A stretch of DNA of 64,000 nucleotides from NCBI RefSeq assembly GCF_027244095.1, contig NC_069665.1, forward strand, positions 1,552,501-1,616,500, read 5' to 3'. Each line of letters starts with the position of its first letter. Position 1 is the first letter of the stretch. Source of the stretch: Hemicordylus capensis. Lineage: Eukaryota > Chordata > Lepidosauria > Squamata > Cordylidae. This document shows positions 1-62,439 of the stretch, piece after piece. Both the position numbers and the translations under genes were made by a program. The notes beneath the pieces were generated by a model. The model was not told where the DNA came from and did not search any database. It saw nothing but the letters and a program-made list of their open reading frames with translations.

Positions 1-161
1 TGCCCCTCCTCAAATTTTGCTGCTTGTCTCTGTGGGCAGCGGCGGTTGCAGCAAGGGTGGAGTGGGCGAGGAGAAAGTCCCCCCCCTTACCATATATTTA
101 AAAAGGCAAACCTTTTTTTGTTTAAGGTAAAAGGGTGGCAAAAAGCTTAATCCGCCCCTGC

Positions 162-456
162 ATCTAGCTCAGGATTGTCTACCCAGACTGGCAGCGGCTT
201 CTCCCAGGTTGCTGGCAGGAATCTCTCTCTGCCCTATCTTGGAGATGCTGCCAGGGAAGGAACTTGAAACCTTCTGCAGGCAGGCAGGCAGGCAGGTAGG
301 TGCTCTTCCCAGAGCGGCCCCATTCCCGGAGGGGATATCTTACAGAGCTCACACATGTAGTCTCCCATTCAAATGCAAACCAGGGCAGACCCTGCTGAGC
401 AAAGGGGACCATTCATGCCTGTGCCAGCACAAGATGCTAGTCCAGCTCACTCCCTG
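162..456 (-). mobile_element. SINE with 5S-rRNA-like head, minus strand
   Basis: The reverse complement ends with the shared tail (gctgccagtctgggtagaca). Near 440 it carries a head resembling the 5S rRNA internal promoter (box A-like aagcagggtctgccctggtt, box C-like tgaatgggagactac). Confidence 0.75.
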
Positions 457-1324
457 CTGTGCTAGTCTTCTGCTGACGGGTGGACATCATCCCGATTAAA
501 CGTACTAATAGGAAGTCCTATTGAAATGTAGCAGGGAGACCAGCACTAGCAACTTAGGATGCCAGTCAGGAGTCCCTTCACCTGGGGGAGCTTTCAGGCA
601 TGTGATCGCCCACCTGCACGCCCAAGTCGCATGACTGCTGCTGCAATCCGTCTTGCTGCATACGTGGAGCAGGTCAGTGATTCTCCTTCTAAACCAGCTC
701 CGTTCAAGCTGTGCAGAGAGAGGACATTTGGCTGTTCAGCAAGAGACTCGCTGCCAGGGATGGAGAGCATCCCCTGCGTCAGCACCCTGCCTTTGGGCCG
801 GTCCTGCTCTTCAAGGAGATTAGGGGCAATGTGACAAATCCTGTTAGTGGGGAAGGGATCATCCCGTGATTGACAGCATCTGCTCTGACACCATTAACTC
901 AGCTGGCCCTCAGTAGCTCCACCTGATTGCCCCTGGATCCTGAAAATGCCTTGGGGAAGAAGACAAAGAAGACGAAGGCAGCTGAGAGCAGGTTGCCCAG
1001 CTGACTCCTGACCAGGGCTTGGGGAAGCTCTGGCCAGAGAACCGAGGTGCTGAGGCCCTCCACTCCTCTGAGGGTCTGCGAGTTGTAGGGACGACAACCA
1101 CTCGGACTCCTTAATCCCATTGGCAAGCTGTGCTACCAGCTAATCTCTTCCCAAGCCTCTGAGAGGATTGCATTGTTAGCAGGAGAGAGGCAAGGACTAC
1201 CTTCAAACCAGGTGTCTGGGGAGGACCTGGCAGGTGGCCCTGGGCCTCCTTCCTGCAGCCCACCATGAGAGAGAGCACTGCCCACCACCCGTGGCACGCT
1301 AGTTCTGCAGCGGGTAAGTGTGCT

Positions 1325-1505
1325 CAGGGGTGTCGCTAGAGGAGAGGGGGGCCCTGTTTCCACCCCTCTCCCCAGCAGCCCCTTGGAGTGAGGGGGAGAA
1401 TGAAGATGGGGAGGGGTGGAGCTGAGGGGGCTCCTCAGGAGCTGGGGGGCCCCAAGTGCTTTGAACCCATCTGCTCAATTATCGCTGCAGCCCTGGCCGG
1501 TGGTA
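1325..1505. mobile_element. hAT-type short element, CAGGGG..CGCTA ends
   Basis: Starts caggggtgtcgctag and ends in an imperfect inverted copy (aattatcgctgcagccctg). Same family as the copies at 19449, 20463 and 47446. Confidence 0.6.
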
Positions 1506-1752
1506 GAAGCAGGCCGGCCGATTCCTAGCTTCCTATTGCCCAGGGGGCTGCAGGATCTGGAAGCGAGAAGGTGCATCAGAGCTACAAAGAGGAGAGGCAA
1601 GGGAGGGGGTGGGTAGGTGGCTGGCTGGGGGTCTGCTCTGCAGGGAGGGCTGCTCTAGGGAGCAGAGTGCCTGGGACGGATGTGCGGCGTTCTCAGTGTG
1701 AAGAGCAGTCCTGGGTGGAGTTGTCATAGAATGGAAGTGCCGCAGGGCATTT

Positions 1753-2255
1753 GTGCGTGGCGGCTCTTCTGACGCAAAGGCTGGGGTGGGCCCACTTGCC
1801 CTCCAGCTGTTGTTGAACTGCAACTCCCTTCGCCGCCTTCGGCATGATCCGCACCACACGTTAAGGTCATCTGAGGAGGTCCATCTCCAGTTGCCACTGG
1901 CTCGTCTGGTGGCGACTCAGAGGCGGGCCTTCTCTGCAGCTGCTCCTGGGCTGTGGAAGGCGCTCCCTGCAGAAATCCGTCATTCTGGATCATGACTGTC
2001 CTTCAGGAGAGCCCTTAAGACCTCTCGGCTTGGCCTGGCCTCCCAGGGTTTTTTTAACAACTGAAAACCTGTTTTAATTTTTTTAAAAAATGGCTGCCCT
2101 GGTTCTCCAGGGTTTTTTTAGCTGTTTTAATTGCTTGCTTGGTTTTATTCTGTTTTTATAGTTTGTTTTTAACTGTTAACTTGTTTTAATTGTTTTTACC
2201 TTGTTGTAAACCGCCCTGAGCCATTTTGGAAGGGCGGTATATAAATCGAAGAAAT
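1753..2255 (+). mobile_element. LINE 3' end, CR1/L2-like
   Basis: A 3'-terminal reverse-transcriptase ORF remnant (RRAFSAAAPGLWKALPAEIR) ends at about 1993. It is followed by a T-rich 3' UTR ending cggtatataaatcg and a CATA repeat. The APxLWNxLPAEIR signature is typical of CR1/L2-group C termini. Severely 5' truncated. Confidence 0.75.
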
Positions 2256-2296
2256 ACATACATACATACATACATACATACATACATACATACATA
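2254..2296. repeat. (CATA)n microsatellite
   Basis: About ten CATA units immediately after the LINE tail at 2255, probably grown from it. Confidence 0.9.
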
Positions 2297-2306
2297 AACA
2301 AACAAA

Positions 2307-2545
2307 CTCCCATCACCCCCAGCCACAATGGCTGAAGGCCGGTGATGATGGGAGTTGTAGTTCAACAACAGCTGGAGGGCCAAGTTGGCCCACCCCTGCA
2401 CTAAGGTAGGGGTTCCTAACCTAGAGTCTCCAGATGATGTTGGACTGCAGCTTCAGTCCATTGAGCTGAAGACCATAGCGGCTGGGGATGATGGGAGTTG
2501 TAGTCCAGCCACCTCTGGGGTCTCGCGCTTGGCGACCCCTGCTGT
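2307..2545. mobile_element. Two palindromic hAT-type elements
   Basis: The first (about 2307-2400) ends ccaagttggcccacccctg. The second (about 2408-2545) runs from taggggttcctaacc to ggcgacccctgctg. Both have the central actacaactcccatcatcccc-type inverted arms seen throughout the window. Confidence 0.65.
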
Positions 2546-3430
2546 AAGGCTTCTCTCTCTGTGTGGGAAAGCTCTGATGTAGCACACTTGCACATTATGA
2601 AATAGGCTCGTGCCAGGGAAGCAGGAGCTGGTCCTCCGTCTCTCCGTTGTCTACACGGCACCTTTTGTCAATTGCACATATTGAGGACTGTGCCAGGGAC
2701 ATCCCAGGGGGGTCAGCTTCTCAGTGGAAAAGTGGTGGCGCCTGCTGGGCAGCGGCCGCTGGATCTGGGCCTCGGAGAAGCAGAGGGGAGCAGGGCTGCC
2801 TCCCACTTCCCCTGCCTTCTGCAGCTCAACGGGGCTTGTGGGTGGAAGGGGGGCAGCTTTGGGGAGCACACCAGGGGCGCCAGGCGGCAGTGAATGGAGT
2901 GGGGCACTGAGGCATGGGGGTGTCCATCTGGAGAGGGTGGGTGTCCCCCTCCCACTGTTCCCTCGAAGGCATGCGCACATGGGCACACTCACAAGTTTTC
3001 AGATGTCCGCTCAGTTCATTTTAGATCCCGCTCAGGTTGACTCAGGAAGGCCCCACTCTGAATGCACGTGGTGCGCACACCCTGCCTTGATGCTGCCGCC
3101 CAGAACAAAACTCATTCTGCACAGAGAGGAGAAAAATTGGAGGGACCCCTGGCCCCTGCCTGCCCCTTCTTCAGGGAGGCATGAGGGGAGAGCAGAAAGC
3201 AGGCTGGGAACAGAGGCAGCAGCCCTATACAGAGTCAGACCCTTGCTCCATCTAGCTCAGGATTGTCTGCACAGACTGGCACGACTGTCCTGGGGCTCCT
3301 GGCTGAGCATTTGTCCTTCTGCTCCCTGCTTGCTCGTGGAACCTAGTTTGGGGCCCTCAAGAGGCACCTTGGCCCTGCCTGAATTTGGGGCCCCCGAGGA
3401 GGTACCCCGGTGCAGATCCCCTTGGAATCA

Positions 3431-3561
3431 GTCTTCCCTCCAACAGGGATTCCCAGAGGTTGTTGACTACAACTCCCAGAATCCCCATCCGCAATGGCTT
3501 TTGCTTTGGGATTCTGGGAGTTGTAGTCAACAACACCTGGGAATCCCTGTTGGAGGGAAGA
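3431..3561. mobile_element. Near-perfect palindromic element, 131 bp
   Basis: Left arm gtcttccctccaacagggat is matched by an inverted right arm ending atccctgttggagggaagac. The inner arms hold the inverted pair gttgactacaactcccagaa / ttctgggagttgtagtcaac, with a short centre. A non-autonomous fold-back DNA element; a relative lies at 14477-14595. Confidence 0.85.
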
Positions 3562-3959
3562 CCGCTTGGAACAGGTGCCCCAGCCCAACAGCTTTGGACG
3601 ACGTCCTCCTCCTCCTCAGCGGAAGCCCCGGGGCAGTGTGGACGCCAGCTTGGCCATCAGTCCAAAATCCACCCCTTCCCTTCTGAGGTCCCATCACCCT
3701 CAGCAGAACAGGCGGGGTACAAACCTCTCGCAGTGCTGTGTTTGCTGGCTTCTGCCACACTCCCCTTCATTCTCCCTTGGATCCACTCTGTTGCACGGCC
3801 ATGCTAGTAGCCAACATCCAGTCCCTGGTCGCTGTGGTGCGCTGCTTCAATCAAACAGTTCTCTGCTCTCATCCCTGCTGGTTCTCCTCCTGACGGCTTC
3901 GTTCCTGGGGCTTTCTGGCAAGGAGCAGTGACTAGCTGTTGCCTTCTGCAGGTGGCAGG

Positions 3960-54594
<50,635 letters not shown>

Positions 54595-55311
54595 CGGAGA
54601 GTCCCAGAGAAGGTCTCTGTCATGAGCTGAAGCGGCCAGAGACTCGCCCCTTAAGGGTTCTTCCTCACAGTAGAACACTGCAAGAGGTTTGTGCAACCAT
54701 CCTAATGTAGCGTTGCTGTCTTTGTGGTGCTCTTAGAAAACAGCTGCAAACCGATCTTGTGACAACAAGACCTAGAATCTTTTGCACTCTTACAATCAGT
54801 TTTTACTGTGCTTTGGAGAAGTCCAGCTAAAACCCTAGGGAAGATCCAGCTTTAGAGCAAGGCGCCTTGGCATAAAGAATATCGGCTTCCTCAAGGCTCT
54901 AAATGTTAAGCAAACATTTATCTGCATAACATTCCCATGTAGTCTCTTCCAGTGTTTCCCCACTTAAGATGATGTACCGTTTTAACAAGCTGAGATGCCA
55001 GAAGTTATAATCTGTAAGCTGCTATAGATCATTGCTACAGCTGCCGAAGTATTGAAAAAGTAAAGTAAGCTGCGTACATTAAAATATTCATACTAGCTGC
55101 ACTTTTACAGGCCTAAGTTCCATTCCACAAAGCAGTGGGCCTGATCCAGCCAAGGTTAACACCTTAAATCCCATTGATTTCCAATAGGGAAATGAACAAG
55201 TGCTTGCATCTCTTCCACTGATACCAATGAGACATTAAAAAATCCCATTTGGCCAGACTGTAATTCTTGCACCTTTCAATTAAGATGGTAATTAAAGAGA
55301 TGTTTCACCGG
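54595..55311 (+). other. CNGB1: CNGB1 3' untranslated region (approximate end)
   Basis: Repeat-free AT-rich sequence follows the stop. ATTAAA hexamers occur at 55078, 55234 and 55291. The last is followed about 15-35 bases later by a GT/T-rich stretch (gactcttggggttttttt), the usual downstream element, so the main 3' end is placed near 55310. Confidence 0.55.
55291..55296 (+). promoter_or_regulatory. CNGB1: Likely polyadenylation signal ATTAAA of CNGB1
   Basis: ATTAAA with a T-rich element just downstream, the best placed of three candidates in the 3' UTR. The earlier hexamers could give shorter 3' UTRs. Confidence 0.5.
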
Positions 55312-55482
55312 TGACTCTTGGGGTTTTTTTCAGTCTATGAACAGAGCATAATGTTAACCAATTTATCAGCACTGTTAACTGAACATAAGATTATGTGTGA
55401 TGAGAGCAATAATTCCTGTGGGCAGGTTTCAGCCAAGTTCATGTATTTTTCTGCCCCACTGATATTCAGGTTAAGGGATGGA

Positions 55483-55945
55483 TTGATTGATTAAGTGCCG
55501 TCAAGTTGGTGTCTACTCTTAGCGACCACATAGATAGATTCTCTCCCGGATGATCTGTCTTAAACTTGGCCTTTCAGTGGTGCCTTCATTGCTGTCCTAA
55601 TCGAGTCCTTCCACCTTGCTGCTGGTCGTCCTCTTCTTGTCTTTCTTTCCACTTTTCCCAGCATTATGAACTTCTCAAGGGAGCTGGATTTTCACATAAT
55701 GTGTCCCAAGTAGGATAGTTTGAGCCTGGTCTTTTGTGCCTTGAGTGAAAATTCTGGATTGATTTGTTTGTTTGTTTTCCTGGCTGTCCATGGTCTCCTC
55801 AAAAGTCTTCTCCAGCACCAAAGTTCAAAAGCGTTGATGCTTTTTCTATCTTGCTTCTTCAAAGTCCAGCTCTTGCATCCATAGAGTGTCACAGGGAAAA
55901 CCATTGTCCGAACAATTCTAATCTTTGTAGGTGTAGACATGGAAT
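55483..55945 (-). mobile_element. BovB (RTE) LINE 3' end, minus strand
   Basis: The minus strand reads RIVRTMVFPVTLYGCKSWTL, NAFELWCWRRLLRRPWTARK and LKLSYLGHIM, the C-terminal signature of the BovB/RTE ORF. The 3' UTR follows to aagttggtgtctactcttag-type sequence at 55500. Strongly 5' truncated; the coding part has stops and a shift. Confidence 0.88.
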
Positions 55946-56814
55946 ACATACATATGCACATGCATATGTAGAAGGGATTCATGCATATGCTTAACTCCTT
56001 CACTGAAATTAGTGGGAGTAGGGACTAAATGGTGTTTAATTCTGGCCAGATTGCACCCTCTGGACTCACTAGCAAAAACAATGGCTGTTAACCGGTGACT
56101 AGCCCTGTGCCAGTGTGCCAAGGGGCAGCAGGACAGTCACTTTGCCTCCTTTCAGTTGAACATGAGCAGAAACTTCTTCATGGCAAGAGTGACTCAGCCG
56201 TGGAACCCCTTCCTTAGGGGTGGGGGTGGGTTGGCTTTCCCTTGCTAGAAGTCTTCAAGCTGAGGCTGGTCAGCTTTGTCTCGCTCTGGATGCTCGGCAT
56301 TGAGCAGCGGGTTGGACCAGATGGCTTAAAGCCTATGATTCTATTATCTTTACAGGATTTCGTGAGGCAGTGATTGTGATATCCATGAGGTGGCAGTAAA
56401 AGAGCTTATGTTGCTTCTGCTAAACCATCAAAGAAAAAAGGCCAACCCCTCAGATCCACAGGCATATGGACTGTTTCCAGATGGGGATTTCCACCTCTTC
56501 ACTGCAGATTCAGCCCCTGACATCTCCAATGGGAGAGGGATGATGGTAAAGCTGAGAGGGAGAGGAATATCATAGGGGGAAACGGTGCCCTTCCACCTGG
56601 CAGTTTCCTGTGTTCCTAGGACAACCTGCTAAGTGTTGGGCTCATGCACGCTTGCCATAAGGCAGGGATTCCCAAGCATCCGTGGGTGGTGATGTTGGAC
56701 TACAACTCCCATCATCCCTAAAGGCCATTGTAGTTGGATGGGAACCCCTGCATGGGAAGCCTTGCCAGGTTAATTCTCTCTTTCCGTTACCACAACAGCT
56801 GCCTTCTAGGAAGC

Positions 56815-56989
56815 ACAACATTCGCACAAATCGATTCTATTAGGAACCATTGAACAGAGTGGAGATTCATTTGAATCGATTCAAATTCGCCCAAATTCAA
56901 ATCTAATTCAGGCAAATTAGAATCGAACAAATATCTACTCTGTCCAGTGGTTTCGAAACGATTCATGTGAATTTCATGCACATCCCTAC
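56815..56989. mobile_element. hAT-type element, gcacatcccta end
   Basis: The right end atttcatgcacatccctac matches the ends of the fold-back element at 35558. The interior has repeated ttcgattc/gaatcga inverted motifs. The left end is not clear. Confidence 0.5.
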
Positions 56990-57334
56990 CGCCTTCATGT
57001 CCCTTTGTGTACACCAAGTAACAAGGTAATCAAGAAGGCTCTGGAAGAATGCTGCTTAGCTAGATACTGGAGATTTCCATAGCCAGCCTTAAAACAGATG
57101 AGTCACTAGCTGGGGCCTTTTGGGATGCCGTACATTTCCGGGATGCCATTCATATCTGTTGTGCACGTTCCAGTTTGGGTGCTGAGCAAAGCTCAGCTTG
57201 AGGACAGCATCAAGAATACACTTAGCATGTGATGCAGACACAACAGGGAGAAGAGAAACCAAAGCCAACACATCTGAAGTGCTCCCCAAGGCTGGAATCC
57301 AAACACGCTTACTAGGCAGCACGTTACCTCAAGA

Positions 57335-57430
57335 GCTCTCAGACTTGGGTCTCTGCATCTTGTTGAACTACAACTTGAACTACAACTCCCATCAGCCCTT
57401 TGGCCATTGTGGCTGGGGATGAATTGCAGT
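57335..57430. mobile_element. Palindromic hAT-type element, eroded
   Basis: agctctcagacttgggtctc then a duplicated gaactacaacttgaactacaa and a half-lost right arm. Confidence 0.55.
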
Positions 57431-57472
57431 CAGCTTCCCCACATCTGTGAGCCATTGGGACCTGACCCCAGG

Positions 57473-57473
57473 C

Positions 57474-57511
<38 letters not shown>
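57473..57511. repeat. (GT)n(GA)n microsatellite
   Basis: About seven GT then about eleven GA units. Confidence 0.9.
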
Positions 57512-57512
<1 letters not shown>

Positions 57513-57785
57513 TGCTGCGAGACCCTCCTTGGCAGTGAGGAGGCAATGAAAGGCCAGGTGTGGTACTCATTTCTGTTGTGAGGTGGATTTGGACTAAAGT
57601 GGAGTCACCAGTTCAAGGAGGAAACGAGAGCTGTTTATTTCCCAAAGCCTCAAAGGTCAGTTAGCTCACACTAGAGAAGAGGGGGTGGGGGTGGAGTAGA
57701 AGTAGGGACTGGCTGTAGATAAGCAATTTCACAGGCTGTGCCTTGGTTTAACCCAGGCCTGCTCAGTGTAGGCCCCCCAGCTGTT

Positions 57786-58040
57786 CTTGGGCTTGGTAAA
57801 GTGTGCCGTTAAGTCAATTTCAACTCCTGGTGCCCACAGAGCCCTGTGGTTGTCTTTCATAGAATACAGGAGGGGTTTCCCATTGCCTCCTCCTGTGCAG
57901 TATGAGATGATGCCTTTCAGCATCTTCCTATATTGCTGCTGCCCGATAGAGGTGTTTCCCATAGTCATACTAGTGGGGATGTGAACCAGCAACCTTCTGT
58001 TCTGCTTGTTAGTCAAGCATTTCCCCACGGTGCCACTTAA
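57786..58040 (-). mobile_element. tRNA-derived SINE with BovB-like tail, minus strand
   Basis: taaagtgtgccgttaagtca is the tail complement and gtgaaccagcaaccttctgt the B-box region complement. Same family as 52370-52618. Confidence 0.8.
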
Positions 58041-58064
58041 GGTGACTATAACCCCCATAATCAT

Positions 58065-58167
58065 AAGAACAGCCCTGCTGGATCAGGCCCAAGGAAGCCC
58101 ATCTAGTCCGGCATCCTGTTTCGCACAGTGGCCCACCAGATGCCTCTGAGAAGCCCACAGACAGGAG

Positions 58168-58212
<45 letters not shown>

Positions 58213-58500
58213 TCAATTTCTATACCGCCCTTCCAAAAATGGCTCAGGGCGGTTTACAAAGAGAAATAAAACAAATAAGATGGCTCCCTGTCCCCAAAGG
58301 GCTCACATTCTAAAAAGAAACATAAGATATAAGAGTTGAGGGCATGCCCTCTCTCCTGCTGTTACTCCCCTCTACTGGTGCTCAGAGGCATCCTGCCTTT
58401 GAGGCTGGAGGTGGCCTATAGCCCTCCGACTAGTAGCTGTTGATAGACCTCTCCTCCATGAAGTGATCCAAGCCTCTCGACCTCTTGATCCCCAACCACA
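58065..58500. mobile_element. Dispersed repeat (ctgctggatcaggcc) with nested LINE tail
   Basis: aacagccctgctggatcagg, also seen at about 5940-6000 and 39048-39120, is followed by a TTA repeat and LINE-tail insertion (about 58168-58340). It then resumes with gagggcatgccctctctcct. Parent family not assigned. Confidence 0.6.
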
Positions 58501-58810
58501 GTGGCCAATAGCCAGAGATTATGGGGACTGTAGGCCAACATCTGCAGGAGGGCCGAAGTTGAGCAGCCTTGGTTTAACCTAATGCAAGCATTTATTGGGC
58601 TTATTCACACAATCACAGTTGGTGTTAGAGAAGGGAAGTGCGCCCAGCACATCCCCAGTTGGTGCTTGTGTGAACTCAAAGATCTGGATAGAAGGAGGGG
58701 GGGAGTGATTGCAAGAGAGCACTTGAGTAGGATGGCTTGACTTTTCGTCTACCCTTGGTAAGATGCTAGGGACAGGATCTGGGCTGGTGGTCCCCCGCCC
58801 ACCCCCCGCC

Positions 58811-58816
58811 TATCTA

Positions 58817-58862
<46 letters not shown>
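58811..58862. repeat. (CTAT)n microsatellite
   Basis: About 12 CTAT units followed by a minus-strand LINE tail (ccccaaagtttcatctctgg). Confidence 0.93.
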
Positions 58863-58863
<1 letters not shown>

Positions 58864-58999
58864 ACACATTTGTACACCACCCCAAAGTTTCATCTCTGGG
58901 CGGTTAACAATAGCATAAAACCAGTTAGAATATATACAAAAGAACTGAAAAAGCTTGGGTGAAGAGGTGGGTTTTCAAATGCTTTCTAAAAAATGTCAG

Positions 59000-61900
59000 A
59001 TGGCCACTCTTCCCTCCTCCTAGCTGGATCTTTGAGTTCACATAACTGTAGATCAGGAGTGTGCAACGGCTCTCTTCCCATGCCTGGGTGTTATCCTATC
59101 CTAATTTTGATTGTGTGTCTTTTCATTCAAGCACTTTGTGGCTTTATCTTCGTGCCTTGGTTTAACCGAACGCAACTGCTTTTGTCTCTATCTTGGGGGG
59201 GATCAACCCATATACCTCCATATACCTCCTCTGTCGTCACAGGCAAATTTAATGGATGGGGTGGGGTGGGGGAGATCCAGCTACAGAAGGGGCAAAAATA
59301 ATGGTCCACCCAGGGAAAGGAAAGGAGGACACACAAGCTCCTGTACCAGTCAGACAAAAGTCCTTTTGTATTCAGAGGATAAAAATGAGAGGAATGCTGT
59401 TTGAGCGCTCACATGGCTGTGAGAAGCCAAGTGTTTTGCAATTAGACGCAGTGCTGGACTGGGAGGAAAAATCAGCCCTGGCATGAGGTGTGGGTTTTTC
59501 CCCCTTTTGTGACACCGCAGGCACCACTGACAATGTCTCTCCGCCCCCCTCCCACCCACTGCCCCACATCCCTCTGCTCCAGGCACAGCAGGCAGCCCCC
59601 TGTATGTAGTGTGGAAGATGGGAGGAATGAAAATAAGGAAGGCCAACTTTTAGATTTCCCCCCCAAGCTTATTTCCCAGGCTCCACGGTTCAGCACCATC
59701 ATTTTCATTCCCAGACCTGTCCCCTGCTCTGGTGGCGGCGGCTGCTCCCTTCCCTTCTCGCAAGTGTGCTGGCAATTCCATCCCATCCCCAACCTCCGTC
59801 CCCTCCCCAAACACCGACCCAGAGGGACTTGCCCTCCCCTTCCTGCCTTGCTCCTCTCCCTCTTCCGCTCCCAAAGCTTCTTGTTGCTGCTAGTTCCTCT
59901 CTCTCTCTCACTCCTGCTCTTCCAGTTCGAAACACAGACGGCCAGGAAGGGACTCACACCCTCTCTTTCCTTTTGGGCTGCCTGGGGAGGGATGAGGTAG
60001 GCTCCCAATTCTCATGGCCAGCGAGGGGCTGGAGAGGCAGCAGCCCATCTGGCTTGTGCCAGAACTGCCAGCCCAGGCCTGAATCAGAGGCTTCAGTATC
60101 AGATGAGCTGGTGGGAAGGAGGTACACTGAAGTCCCATCTCCTTTTGCCCTACCCTCCTGCCCTGCCTCCTTCAGAGGCATCACCTGGCTAAGTCTGACT
60201 CAGGGCCAGGTATGCTTTGCTGGGAGTCTGGCACAGGCTGCAGGCCAGCGACCACAGCAAAGAAAAAGCCCAAGTCATGCTTGAGAATCCTTTCCCTAGA
60301 TCTCTGTGGGATATCCTGAGCTTGCTGGAGTCAAGCGAAGCACAGAGAGGAAAGTTAGCTGCTGGCAGGCCCGCCTCTAGTACTACTACTACGAATACCA
60401 CACGTCAACAAAATTCTCAAAGCAGTTTACATAGAAAAATAAGTAATACATAAATAAGATGGTCCCCTGTCCCCAAAGGGTTCACAGTCTAAAAAGAAAC
60501 ATAAGGTACAGTTTTATTCTGACCAGCAATACAAAATAGACAGATAAAAAACTTTAAACTTGAATAACCATTCATCCTAAGGTATAACATTTGGACTGAG
60601 TATTAGAGTCTCCTGCCCCTTCCCATGAGTCTCTGTCAGCAGGCAGGCAGTATGCGATTCTCTCCGATTTCTCAATGGCAGCCTTCTCCAGGATGGCATT
60701 CACTCAAGAGTGATTAGCAGTGCTGAGGTTTACAAAAGAATGGCCGGCCGGCCTCCAGCCACTGTGGTTGTGGATGATGGGAGTTGTAGTCCAGCAACCT
60801 CTGGGAACTACGTTGGTGATCCCCCTGCCTCATGGCAAAGTTACGATGCAGGATTGACTAGCCACAATAATCCTCAGTGAAATATGCGTAATTTAGTGGC
60901 AGCTCTAAGTGGTGGTTGCCTTGAGTTGAAGTGCAGCTGGTCTGTCACAAGAGCCCTTGTACAGCCCCCTTTGTGTGAAAGCAACAGTCCCTTTGTGGAG
61001 CTTTTGGCAGTTCCCCTATGATGAACCAGCGCCAAGGGTGACTGTGAAGAGCTCTCCTTTGAGGCCGGAGGAGGGCCCATATTCCAGGAGCGGTTTGTGG
61101 ATCCCTTCTGCGGCCAGAGGGGAAACCAGCAGGGTCACAAGCAGTCCTGTCCTGTCCCCTCCCACACGGCCCCTCGGGCTCAGGATCTCTTGGAGGCAGC
61201 AAGAGGAGCCTCCATCTATGTGCCACTTCCACCACTAGTTCCCACACGCGGCCTAAAAGCATGAGAAAGAAAGTGGACGGAACCGCCACAGGGAGGGATC
61301 CTGGTCTCCCCGTGCTCTGCAAAGGGAAGATGCAAATCTCTTCTAATGAGATTGTGCTGCTATTTTTTCTACAGCCCTGGCAGAGGCGAGGACAGTCTCC
61401 AGTCAGCTTGTTTCAGAGCATTCCTCCTTCAGGGATGGGTTTGTTTACAAGCAGCAGCTGGCAAAATATAGCTTTGTGTTCCACAGCTATGACAGTCATT
61501 ATGAACTAAATGGCCCTCACTACACTGTAATCTTCTGGGATACTGTGGCCAGAGCACCCGATTTAGCAGGAAGATGCTCTGAGCATGGCTTCGGTTTGTC
61601 TCTGGGCCTTGCTAAGTGACCGAGGGAGATTCCCTGCCCCCGTGCAAGGGCGCTGGTAATGATAATCAGCCGGAAAGTCTTTCTCACCACGAGCACATCT
61701 GAGCCGCTCACACTTCTGGGGTCCTTCAAGAATATGCTGTTACAGTCAGAGATACTTTGACAGGCTCGTCCACTGCAGCCCGTATTGGTTTTGTGTTCAT
61801 GTTTGCAGCCAGTTTAAAAGAAAGCTGATGTTTGTGGCGCCTTTAGCTGTGGAGACTAGTGCTTAGCTGGTCATGAATGACAATGAGATGCGCATTGTCA

Positions 61901-62200
61901 AATCTGTTTAGAAGTCTGCTGGACGCTCAAAGAAAGTCCCTGCAAATGCTGAGAAAACCTGCTCCGGCCAGGCAAGCCCGTTTCTCTGATTTGATTTGCA
62001 CAGCAGACTGCCAGGGATGGAGCCACAGCATGCATCCATGTCTGGTGTGCCGCCTTCTCCTGCATGAGCTACTCAGTACTCCAGGCACAGGTTTCACCTG
62101 TATCTGTGAACAAGCCCGGCAAGCAAAATATGGCAATAAATGGTGGCTGGGGAAGATGGGCGTTGTAGTCTTACGACAGCTGGAGAGCCTCTGGTTGCCC
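59000..62200. other. Intergenic stretch, no gene recognised
   Basis: Apart from a LINE-tail piece (60400-60500) and palindromic elements near 60750-60825 and 62135-62205, this is fairly GC-rich unique-looking DNA. Open frames on both strands overlap (for example around 59480-60000), have low-complexity composition and no family resemblance. No exon could be supported. Confidence 0.5.
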
Positions 62201-62439
62201 CTCCCCACTGGGCTAGCTTGCCCTCAGGGCACCCTCCGCTGCTCCCGCGTAGGCCTGGCCTTCCCAGGCAGGCAGGCAGGCATCTCTGCATCGCTGTGCG
62301 CGGGCGTCGCGATGTCTGCCTGGCTCGCTGCAAAGGCCATCTGAAGCCCCCCCCCCCTTCCCACCCTCCATACTGGTCGCAATCAGGCGCATTTTGCTAG
62401 CCATACGCGGGCTGCCTGCTGCTACAGGGCCAGCCTAGC

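Larger units (their letters stand above)
1..3951. other. Upstream region, no gene recognised
   Basis: Holds a 5S-type SINE (minus, about 162-456), a hAT-type element (about 1325-1505), a CR1/L2-like LINE 3' end (1753-2255), a CATA repeat and several palindromic elements. Neither a CNGB1 promoter nor a neighbouring gene could be identified; the short open frames on both strands look like chance or repeat sequence. Confidence 0.6.

Noticed and set aside
2724-3686. 320-codon plus-strand open frame upstream of CNGB1
   Set aside because: It runs through a SINE tail fragment and the palindromic element at 3431-3561, so it is an accidental open frame.
59472-60008. Overlapping plus and minus open frames of 170-178 codons
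   Set aside because: Both strands are open over the same bases with Pro/Ser- or Gly/Arg-rich composition. No splice sites or known family support either.
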